In this document: one piece after another, positions 1 to 4,991 of the stretch
Layout of the letters: each line of letters begins with the position of its first letter
Numbering within the stretch: the stretch's first letter is position 1
Assembly (NCBI GenBank): GCA_900549535.1
Contig: UROR01000065.1
Location: 1-10,518, forward strand
Direction: 5' to 3'
Length of the DNA: 10,518 bases
DNA from: an uncultured Collinsella sp.
Lineage (GTDB): Bacteria; Actinomycetota; Coriobacteriia; Coriobacteriales; Coriobacteriaceae
The notes under the pieces: generated by a model
Told to the model about the DNA's origin: nothing
The model's database searches: none
Seen by the model: the letters and a program-made list of their open reading frames with translations, nothing else
Translations under genes and position numbers: made by a program

Positions 1-1
1 G

Positions 2-121
2 AATCCGTCCGATTCTGCCCTAACTTCGCTCGGCTATCAGCCCGAGGAACTCGCCCAGATGGCTGTTCTACTAGGCTGCCTCCTCGATATTGTTTCCAAT
101 ATGTTTCACACTACGTTATAG
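2..121 (+). CDS. Possible 3' end of an unidentified protein gene (partial, runs off left edge)
   Basis: The second forward frame is open from the window edge to a TAG at 119-121 and encodes the last 39 residues of a protein. The composition is protein-like. An acidic and polar stretch (GYQPEELAQM) leads into a hydrophobic helix (AVLLGCLLDIVSNM) and a short FHTTL end. The other forward frames and the reverse strand give less plausible peptides here. I do not recognise the family and cannot assign a function from such a short tail. It could also be a chance open frame. Confidence 0.35.
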   Translation, partial: NPSDSALTSLGYQPEELAQMAVLLGCLLDIVSNMFHTTL

Positions 122-291
122 TCGTTATATACATTTTTCAAGACACAAATCGGTGAACGAGGAAATGATTCCCAGGAGTGTCCCCAAGTGCCGGCACAAA
201 AGGAACGTCCCCAAGTGCCAACCACGGCAACGCCGACGTTTTGGCAATGTCAGCGAGCGCCCGTCATTTGAGCCAAGGTGCCGTGAAATGA
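122..291. other. Intergenic stretch with short repeats, no convincing gene
   Basis: Between the possible left-edge gene tail and the terminator there is no open frame with a ribosome binding site and sensible composition. The first part (about 115-150) is AT-rich, unlike the rest of the window. The remainder carries a two-copy tandem repeat and a small palindrome, listed separately. CACGGCA at 223-229 and TGCCGTG at 279-285 could pair as a distant inverted repeat, which may be chance. Confidence 0.5.
174..219. repeat. Two-copy tandem repeat of a GTCCCCAAGTGCC motif
   Basis: Positions 174-192 and 201-219 match at 17 of 19 bases, with a period of 27 nt. The shared core is GTCCCCAAGTGCC. The first copy runs into GTGCCGGCAC (188-197), a perfect 10-bp palindrome. 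A related shorter string, TGTCCCTAAATGG, lies at 2328-2340 between two convergent genes. The pattern resembles a dispersed intergenic repeat, but its copy number elsewhere cannot be seen here. Confidence 0.65.
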
Positions 292-320
292 AAAGGCGCT
301 GACCTTCTGGTCGCGCCTTT
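287..320 (-). terminator. Intrinsic terminator downstream of the SIS deglycase gene
   Basis: AAAGGCGC then GACC (292-304, with one bulged T) pairs with GGTC then GCGCCTTT (309-320) around a TTCT loop. This gives a 12-bp GC-rich stem. On the minus strand the stem runs into a T-rich stretch (CCTTTTCATTTC), as expected of a Rho-independent terminator for the gene ending at 405. The A/T ends of the stem could let it work in both directions. Confidence 0.8.
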
Positions 321-367
321 GAAATTGAACGGCAGATTGGCCAAATGCCGGGTGCGCAGCGTCGGCC

Positions 368-396
368 GGTCCGCCGTTCGGTAGAACGGCGGAACC
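368..396 (-). other. Perfect 9-bp hairpin just after the SIS gene stop codon
   Basis: CCGCCGTTC (371-379) and GAACGGCGG (384-392) form a perfect stem with a four-base GGTA loop. GGT (368-370) and ACC (394-396) extend it across a bulged A. It begins about 12 nt after the stop codon of the minus-strand deglycase gene. No T-run follows on the minus strand, so it is not a standard terminator. It may stabilise the mRNA 3' end or assist the stronger terminator about 50 nt further on. Confidence 0.55.
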
Positions 397-404
397 AATA
401 TCCC

Positions 405-1397
405 CTAGTAATCCAGCTTCCACATGTAGCGTCGCGTCATGTAGTCCTTGTGGGTGACGGCAGAGAGCGCGCGCATGTACACGTTGTTGAGAATCGGGGC
501 AAAGATCAGGTGGTTGAAGTATTCGCTCACGCTGTCCTTGATGTCATTGAGGCCGAGCTCCTTGGCGTCGAGCTGATAGACGCGCTCGCCACCGTACTGG
601 TTGACGAAGCGGATGCCGCGCTCGTCGTTGCAGCGGCTGCGGCCGACGCTGATGAGCTGGAACAGCGAGGTGCGCTTGTCCAGGATCTCGAAGGGGCCGT
701 GGAAGAAGTCACAGGTGTTGATGGTGCAGGAGTCGATCTGCAGCATCTCCTGCACGTTGCAGATGCTAAAGACGTAGGCGGCACCAAAGAGCGGACCCTG
801 AGCCATGACGTTGATGCAGGGCTTGTCGGCGTTCTGCTCGGCCCACTTGGCAGCGAGCGGACGAGTGTACTCGACGGCCTTGCGATAGATAGGGTCGACC
901 AAGTCGAAGGCGGCCATGGCGGTCTCGTACTCGGCATAGCCCTCGGTCTGCTGCGTAAGCTCCATGGCGATCATGGTCACGACAGCGGAGTTGGTGCGGC
1001 CCATGCAGGACTCGTCGACGGCCAGGCTGTCGTACTGGATCTTGTAGTCGCAGACCTCGGTGAGGCCGGACTCGTCAACATAGATGGCGATGGTGCTGGC
1101 GCCGTGGTCCTTGGCGACCTGGGCGGCGATGATGGTCTCCTTGGTGCCGCGCATGGACACGACGACGGCCAGAGTGTTCTCGTTGACATAGGCAGGGGTT
1201 GCGTGCACGAACTCGTTGCTGGTGTAGCTGGAGCTCACGACCTGCGTGGCCTCGTGCTCCATAAAGTACTGGGCAGGATAGTTACCGCCGTTGGATCCGC
1301 CGGCGCCAATCCACACGACGCGCTTGATGCCGCCCTTGTCAGCCTTGTCAGCCAAAACCTGGGAGACGACGTCCTTAACCTGTTCCTGAGTAGTCAT
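405..1397 (-). CDS. SIS-domain fructosamine-6-phosphate deglycase (FrlB/FraB-like)
   Basis: This 330-residue protein has the double-SIS layout of the sugar-phosphate isomerase/deglycase family and is close to FrlB's usual length (about 340). The first SIS domain starts near residue 25 (RVVWIGAGGSNGGN). The second SIS domain carries FFHGPFEI, which matches the FRHGPLEI segment of E. coli FrlB as I recall it. Glu217 and His233 lie 16 residues apart, the spacing of the catalytic Glu/His pair in GlmS (E488/H504) and reported for FraB (E214/H230). The C-terminus (RRYMWKLDY) also resembles FrlB (RRYYGGLVEY). Known relatives cleave phosphorylated Amadori products such as fructoselysine-6-phosphate into glucose-6-phosphate and the amine; they are cytosolic. 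The substrate here is unknown, and fructose-asparagine or glucoselysine phosphates are alternatives. The ATG start follows AAAGG at about 10 nt. The divergent GntR gene is the likely regulator. Confidence 0.85.
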   Translation of the reverse strand: MTTQEQVKDVVSQVLADKADKGGIKRVVWIGAGGSNGGNYPAQYFMEHEATQVVSSSYTSNEFVHATPAYVNENTLAVVVSMRGTKETIIAAQVAKDHGASTIAIYVDESGLTEVCDYKIQYDSLAVDESCMGRTNSAVVTMIAMELTQQTEGYAEYETAMAAFDLVDPIYRKAVEYTRPLAAKWAEQNADKPCINVMAQGPLFGAAYVFSICNVQEMLQIDSCTINTCDFFHGPFEILDKRTSLFQLISVGRSRCNDERGIRFVNQYGGERVYQLDAKELGLNDIKDSVSEYFNHLIFAPILNNVYMRALSAVTHKDYMTRRYMWKLDY

Positions 1398-1435
1398 CGT
1401 GCATCAGCCTTTCTTCTCGTTTGATGCTCTCGATG

Positions 1436-1455
1436 GCATACAAGTTACATACATG
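1436..1455. promoter_or_regulatory. Candidate operator, copy A (20-nt direct repeat near the SIS gene)
   Basis: GCATACAAGTTACATACATG matches the copy at 1575-1594 at 17 of 20 positions in the same orientation. It lies 39-58 nt upstream of the deglycase start. Its first eight bases (GCATACAA, 1436-1443) recur inverted as TTGTATGC at 1475-1482. ATACA half-sites are typical of HutC-type GntR operators, so this is a plausible binding site for the neighbouring regulator. Binding is inferred. Confidence 0.6.
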
Positions 1456-1470
1456 TTTTGGCTATGTCGA
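1442..1470 (-). promoter_or_regulatory. Weak candidate promoter for the SIS deglycase gene
   Basis: On the minus strand TCGACA (1465-1470) and TAACTT (1442-1447) are separated by 17 nt, matching sigma-70-like spacing but with imperfect boxes. If real, the -10 box overlaps operator copy A, so a bound repressor would block initiation. Other choices in this AT-rich region are possible. Confidence 0.25.
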
Positions 1471-1546
1471 CTAGTTGTATGCTATATTTGTCTTAGAAAT
1501 TTTGCTGATGCGGTTTTCGATAACTAGCTACCAGCGGTTTTATTGT

Positions 1547-1559
1547 TGTATTGAATACA
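1547..1559. promoter_or_regulatory. TGTAT-TGA-ATACA palindrome, candidate GntR-family operator
   Basis: TGTAT (1547-1551) and ATACA (1555-1559) form a perfect inverted repeat around a TGA centre, in the middle of the divergent intergenic region. GntR-family regulators bind short palindromes with GT/AC ends as dimers. The same half-site appears in both 20-nt direct repeats on either side. It is a good candidate for the main or an auxiliary site of the adjacent regulator. Confidence 0.5.
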
Positions 1560-1574
1560 TGCTTGATTAGACTC

Positions 1575-1594
1575 GCATATAAGTTAGATACAGG
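1575..1594. promoter_or_regulatory. Candidate operator, copy B (20-nt direct repeat near the GntR gene)
   Basis: GCATATAAGTTAGATACAGG differs from copy A at three positions. It ends 8 nt before the regulator's ATG, so it overlaps the weak ribosome-binding region (AGG at 1592-1594). It also covers a possible TAGATA -10 box (1585-1590) that lies 16 nt after TTGATT (1563-1568). Occupancy here would be well placed for autorepression. Confidence 0.6.
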
Positions 1595-1602
1595 TTGATC
1601 GC

Positions 1603-2325
1603 ATGAACGCTTCATCTAAAAAGAAACTGAGCCAGTACGAGCGCTTGGCGGGCATGCTGCGTGACCGCATCGCCGCCGGTATCTACGCACGCGGAGACAA
1701 GCTGCCGTCCGAGATGGAACTCATGGACGAATCGGGGCTGTCGCGCAGCACCGTACGCCATGCCCTTAAGGTGCTCGTTGATGAGGGTCTGGTTCGAACC
1801 GAGCGCGGGCGCGGCGCCTTTGTGGCCGACACGCCGGCGCTCCACGAGAACAACCTGGTGTTTTCGAGCTATACGGCGCAGGTCCAGGGTCAGGGCATGA
1901 AGCCCACCACGCGCACGGTGGACTCGGGCTTTACCAAGGCGGGCGGCAGCATAGCCAAGTTCTTTGATGCCGCCGTGGGCAGCAAGCTCGTCAAACTTGT
2001 CCGTCTGCGTTATCTGGACGATGCGCCACTGTGCCTGGAGACCACCTATCTACCACCGAGCTTTGAAGCACTCATCGACCGCGATATCAACGGTTCGCTC
2101 TACGCCACGCTGCGCCAGGAATTCCATCGCGCGCCGGCACAGGGACATAAGACCTTTGAGGTGTGCTATGCCTCGCAAAACGAGGCGTTTTTGCTCAACG
2201 TTGAGCGTGGGCAGGCGCTGATCCTGATCACCGACTACGTCTACGACACCGACGGCCGCCCGCTCCATGTCTCCAAGCGCATCCAACGCACCGACCGCGC
2301 CAAATACACCGAGCCCATCGGCTAA
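1603..2325 (+). CDS. GntR/HutC-family transcriptional regulator with UTRA domain
   Basis: The 240-residue protein begins with a winged helix-turn-helix at about residues 10-76. It shows the family signatures: YERLAGMLRDRI, GDKLPSEMELMDESGLSRST, VRHALKVLVDEGLV, and a wing TERGRGAFV. Residues of about 90-235 form a UTRA effector domain, including a conserved YLDDAPLCLETTYLP-type strand and a YDTDGRPLHVSKRI end. HutC-type regulators bind a sugar-phosphate or related metabolite through UTRA and release DNA. The gene diverges from the SIS deglycase, as FrlR-type regulators do from fructosamine genes, and the shared intergenic DNA contains repeated ATACA sites. It therefore probably represses the deglycase gene and itself, with a phosphorylated Amadori product as a possible inducer. 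The ribosome binding site is weak (ACAGG, 8 nt from ATG), but no better in-frame start is near. It converges on the GNAT gene 7 nt downstream with no hairpin between them. Confidence 0.88.
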   Translation: MNASSKKKLSQYERLAGMLRDRIAAGIYARGDKLPSEMELMDESGLSRSTVRHALKVLVDEGLVRTERGRGAFVADTPALHENNLVFSSYTAQVQGQGMKPTTRTVDSGFTKAGGSIAKFFDAAVGSKLVKLVRLRYLDDAPLCLETTYLPPSFEALIDRDINGSLYATLRQEFHRAPAQGHKTFEVCYASQNEAFLLNVERGQALILITDYVYDTDGRPLHVSKRIQRTDRAKYTEPIG

Positions 2326-2332
2326 CCTGTCC

Positions 2333-2923
2333 CTAAATGGTAGGTTTGGGGAGGTCGGGGAACCAGGTCGGTTTGGGTTGGTTGGGCGTGCGCTCGGCTA
2401 GGACCAACTCCATCCAGCACATGTCGTACCAGCGGCCGAACTTTTGGGCGCAGCGATCGAAGGCGCCCACCAGGCGATATCCCATATGGGCATGGAAATC
2501 CTGGCTGTTGTGCGTCAGGTACTCATCGTCCTTGTCGTGCGGCACGGCAATGAGCGCGCACATGTTGGTGATGCCCATCGCGATCAGGCACTGCTTGAGC
2601 GCATCGTGCAGCTTGCGGCCCAGCCCGCCGTGGCGCACGTCGCGCGCCAGGTAGATCGACGTCTCGACCGACCAGTCGTATGCCTCACGGCTGTTGAGCG
2701 GACTCACATAGGCATAGCCTACCGGACGCCCGTCCAGCTCCATCACCAGATACGGATAGCGCTCGAGCGTGCGCTCGATGCGCCCGGCGAACTCCTCAAC
2801 GCTCGGCACCTCATATTCGCAGGTAATCGCCGTCTGGCGCACATACGGCTCATAGATGGCAAGCAACGCCGGCGCATCATCGGGCGTCGCCAGGCGAATC
2901 GTCGGCTCGGGCATCTCGGTCAT
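2333..2923 (-). CDS. GNAT-family N-acetyltransferase, phosphinothricin-acetyltransferase-like
   Basis: This 196-residue cytosolic enzyme has the GNAT order: TIRLATPDDAPALLAIY at the N-terminus, then an EEFAGRIE helix and strand YLVMELDGRPVGYAYV. The acetyl-CoA loop is R97-H-G-G-L-G102 (R/Q-x-x-G-x-G). A C-terminal HNSQDFHAHMGYRLVG segment and the KFGRWYDM motif are characteristic of the phosphinothricin/methionine-sulfoximine acetyltransferase group. Relatives acetylate amino groups of glutamate analogues or amino acids; the real substrate is not evident. The ATG at 2923 is chosen because AGAAGGG sits just before it; a TTG start eight codons upstream would lie within the aldolase terminator's U-run. 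The C-terminal tail repeats PKPT twice in 11 residues. Expression probably comes from aldolase read-through or an internal promoter. Confidence 0.85.
   Translation of the reverse strand: MTEMPEPTIRLATPDDAPALLAIYEPYVRQTAITCEYEVPSVEEFAGRIERTLERYPYLVMELDGRPVGYAYVSPLNSREAYDWSVETSIYLARDVRHGGLGRKLHDALKQCLIAMGITNMCALIAVPHDKDDEYLTHNSQDFHAHMGYRLVGAFDRCAQKFGRWYDMCWMELVLAERTPNQPKPTWFPDLPKPTI
2339..2386 (+). other. G-rich tract at the convergent gene ends, possible G-quadruplex
   Basis: On the plus strand, runs of two to four G recur with 1-4-nt spacers (GG, GG, GGGG, GG, GGGG within 2339-2360, then more to 2386). This fits a two-tetrad quadruplex pattern. It lies in the 3' UTR of the GntR transcript and encodes the proline-rich tail of the GNAT protein on the other strand. 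No ordinary hairpin terminator is visible between these convergent genes. Confidence 0.35.
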
Positions 2924-2927
2924 ACAA

Positions 2928-2939
2928 CCCTTCTCCCCC
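2928..2939 (-). promoter_or_regulatory. Ribosome binding site that fixes the GNAT start
   Basis: On the minus strand GGGGGAGAAGGG ends 4 nt before the ATG at 2923. This supports that start over the upstream TTG at 2947. Confidence 0.7.
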
Positions 2940-2940
2940 A

Positions 2941-2980
2941 AAAGCAAAGACCGCCCTGCGCCAAACCCAGCGCAAGGCGG
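2941..2980 (-). terminator. Intrinsic terminator between the aldolase and GNAT genes
   Basis: CCGCCCTGCGC (2951-2961) pairs with GCGCAAGGCGG (2970-2980), an 11-position stem with one mismatch and an eight-base loop. On the minus strand it is followed by TCTTTGCTTTTG. It starts about 20 nt after the aldolase stop and ends only 27 nt before the GNAT start, so the GNAT ribosome binding site directly follows the U-run. Confidence 0.8.
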
Positions 2981-3000
2981 CCCCTCGTCATTACATCAGG

Positions 3001-4026
3001 CTACAGGACAGCCGCCAGTGCGTCGATGTCCTCCTGCGTCGTGGCCCAGCTGGTACAAAAACGCACCACCGTGTGGGTCTCGTCGTACTTTTCCCAGTAC
3101 TCGATCGAGGCATGCTCGCGAATGCGCGCCATATCCTCGTTGGGCAGAATCACGAACTGCTGGTTAGTCGGCGTCTCCAAGAAGAACCGGTAACCGTGCT
3201 CGTGCAGCACGTGACGAAGCGCCTGCGCGGTTTCAATCGCCTGGCGACCAATCTCAAAATACAGGCCGTCGGTAAAGAGTGCCTCAAACTGCACGCCCGT
3301 CAGGCGGCCCTTGGCCAGCAACGCACCGTGCTGTTTAATACGCGGAATGGGATGCGCCGGGGCGTGCATGCCGCAAAACACCACAGCCTCGCCGCAGAGC
3401 GCGCCGCACTTGGTGCCGCCGATGTAGAACACGTCACACAGCTGTGCCAGCTCGGGCAGGGTAATGTCGCACTCATCGGCCGCCAGCGCATAGGCCAGGC
3501 GGGCGCCATCCACAAACAGCGGAATCTCGCGCTTCTGGCACACTGCGTGAATCGCCGCGAGCTCGGCCTTGGAGTACAGCGTGCCGTACTCGGTCGATAG
3601 GCTCACGTACACGGCACCCGGAAACACTGTGTGCTCGTAGCTCTCGTTTTCGTAGAACACCTGGATATAGCTCTCGAGGTCCTCGGCGTGCATCTTGCCC
3701 TCATAGCCGGGGATGGTGAGCACCTTGTGGCCGCCAAACTCGATGGCGCCCGCCTCGTGGCAGGCGACGTGGCCGGTCTCGGCAGCAACGACGCCCTCGT
3801 ACGGCGCAAGCAACATGTCGATCACCGTCGCGTTGGCCTGCGTACCGCCCACCAGAAAAAACACGTCGGCATCGGGAGCCTGGCAGGCCTCGCGAATAAG
3901 TTGCTTGGCGCGCTCGGTGTGCGCATCGGTACCGTAGCCGGGCTGCGGCTCCATATTGGTGTCGACGAGCGCCTGCAGCACCGCCGGATGTGCGCCGTGG
4001 GAATAGTCGTTGTTAAACGCGAGCAT
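3001..4026 (-). CDS. Threonine aldolase / beta-eliminating lyase family PLP enzyme
   Basis: The 341-residue protein is a fold-type I PLP enzyme of the low-specificity threonine aldolase family, at the usual length. It has the N-terminal FNNDYSHGAHPAVLQAL, then PGYGTDAHTERAK. VGGTQANATVIDMLL binds the cofactor phosphate and ETGHVACHEAGAIEFGGHK supplies the ring-stacking His region. D173 in FVDGARLA contacts the PLP ring nitrogen, and K206 in YIGGTKCGA is the Schiff-base lysine. Relatives cleave L-threonine or L-allo-threonine to glycine and acetaldehyde in the cytosol. Related lyases act on other beta-hydroxy amino acids, so the exact substrate is uncertain. The ATG at 4026 follows GAGAGG at about 7 nt. 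It is 45 nt downstream of the PAP2 gene with no hairpin between, so co-transcription is likely. A strong terminator follows it. Confidence 0.9.
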   Translation of the reverse strand: MLAFNNDYSHGAHPAVLQALVDTNMEPQPGYGTDAHTERAKQLIREACQAPDADVFFLVGGTQANATVIDMLLAPYEGVVAAETGHVACHEAGAIEFGGHKVLTIPGYEGKMHAEDLESYIQVFYENESYEHTVFPGAVYVSLSTEYGTLYSKAELAAIHAVCQKREIPLFVDGARLAYALAADECDITLPELAQLCDVFYIGGTKCGALCGEAVVFCGMHAPAHPIPRIKQHGALLAKGRLTGVQFEALFTDGLYFEIGRQAIETAQALRHVLHEHGYRFFLETPTNQQFVILPNEDMARIREHASIEYWEKYDETHTVVRFCTSWATTQEDIDALAAVL

Positions 4027-4071
4027 GGCAATCCTCTCTTACCGGGTATCGGCCAGATGATTCAAACGGAG

Positions 4072-4935
4072 CTATTGTACGCCGTTGGGATAGGCAATGC
4101 GCGCGGCAAGGCACTCAAGTGCCAGTACCAGGGCAAAACCGCAGCTCACATCACTCAAAAAGTGCGCGCCGATCACGATGCGGCCAAGCGCGACGAGCGC
4201 CGCGACCACAGCCGCCGTCCAAAAGACCACGCGGCGGCGCGACGGTTTTTCCTTAAAGGCCGCCGCGGGAAGCCCGGCGAGCATAAGGCCGATCGCCGCA
4301 TGCGCGGTGTGTCCACTCGCGAACGACTTGAACCCGTCCTTGATCACGCCGGCGGCGATATAGGCCCACTTGTCGGGGTTGCCGATCACCCACCACGGCT
4401 GAAAATTGAGCCCCGGCGTGACCTCGATCACGCGCATGCGCGGGCGTGACCATAACGGCTTAACAATGACGTTGAGGATGATGGCCTGAGCGACCCACAC
4501 GGCCAGTACCATCAACGCCCAGCGTGTGAGCTCGTCGGGCTCGGTCGTGCGAGTAAGGCGATAGACGACAAGGTTAGCGGCGATGACCAGCACAAACGTC
4601 AGTACCAACTGAACCGCGATGAGTTTGCCGCCAACCCGCAGGGACGAAACGATCTCGTAGCCGGCCAGGCCAATGTTGACGAGGATGCCGAGCACGGCGA
4701 GCCATTTGCTCCCCCTGGAGTCGGGACGCACCGCGCGCACGAGCATAACGCCCGCGATGCTCGCCGTCAGCTCAAACGGCAGCTCGCCGGCGGCCTCGAT
4801 AAAGCGGCCGTACATGCTGCCGATGTTGAACAGCGCGCACGAGATCTGATAATCGAAGAAGCTGCCCACGCCCAGACAAAGACACAGGACAACCGCGATA
4901 ATGGCGACATCTTTCTTATAGATGTATCCGAACAT
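4072..4935 (-). CDS. PAP2-superfamily membrane phosphatase
   Basis: This 287-residue integral membrane protein has about six to seven hydrophobic segments, the first at residues 10-25 (IIAVVLCLCLGVGSFF). All three acid-phosphatase motifs are recognisable. The first is K159 with R164-P165 (KPLWSRPR; the spacing is four residues rather than the textbook six). The second is S207-G-H209 within FASGHT. The third is R252-x5-H258-x3-D262 (RIVIGAHFLSD), which supplies the nucleophilic His and its Asp partner. Family members remove phosphate from lipid phosphates such as undecaprenyl pyrophosphate or phosphatidic acid at the outer face of the membrane. The substrate cannot be named here. The start follows GAAAGGAAAGC. 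It sits 56 nt after mfd and 45 nt before the aldolase gene, with no functional link evident beyond possible co-transcription. Confidence 0.88.
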   Translation of the reverse strand: MFGYIYKKDVAIIAVVLCLCLGVGSFFDYQISCALFNIGSMYGRFIEAAGELPFELTASIAGVMLVRAVRPDSRGSKWLAVLGILVNIGLAGYEIVSSLRVGGKLIAVQLVLTFVLVIAANLVVYRLTRTTEPDELTRWALMVLAVWVAQAIILNVIVKPLWSRPRMRVIEVTPGLNFQPWWVIGNPDKWAYIAAGVIKDGFKSFASGHTAHAAIGLMLAGLPAAAFKEKPSRRRVVFWTAAVVAALVALGRIVIGAHFLSDVSCGFALVLALECLAARIAYPNGVQ

Positions 4936-4991
4936 GCTTTCCTTTCGATGGAGCCAGAGTGCCCAAATGGGGTATTTACAGCGTCGACTCG

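Noticed and set aside
174..219. CRISPR array
   Set aside because: There are only two imperfect 19-nt copies with an 8-nt gap; repeat and spacer sizes do not fit and no cas gene is present.
90..302. 70-codon plus-strand frame in the left intergenic region
   Set aside because: It runs through the tandem repeat and into the terminator stem, is very Arg-rich and lacks a ribosome binding site.
345..1424. 359-codon plus-strand open frame opposite the SIS gene
   Set aside because: It is antisense to the deglycase with its conserved Glu/His motif, has Val/Asp/Gly/Leu-biased composition and no ribosome binding site.
405..2325. Toxin-antitoxin or defence module at the divergent pair
   Set aside because: Both proteins have clear metabolic family assignments (SIS deglycase and HutC-type regulator) and normal lengths.
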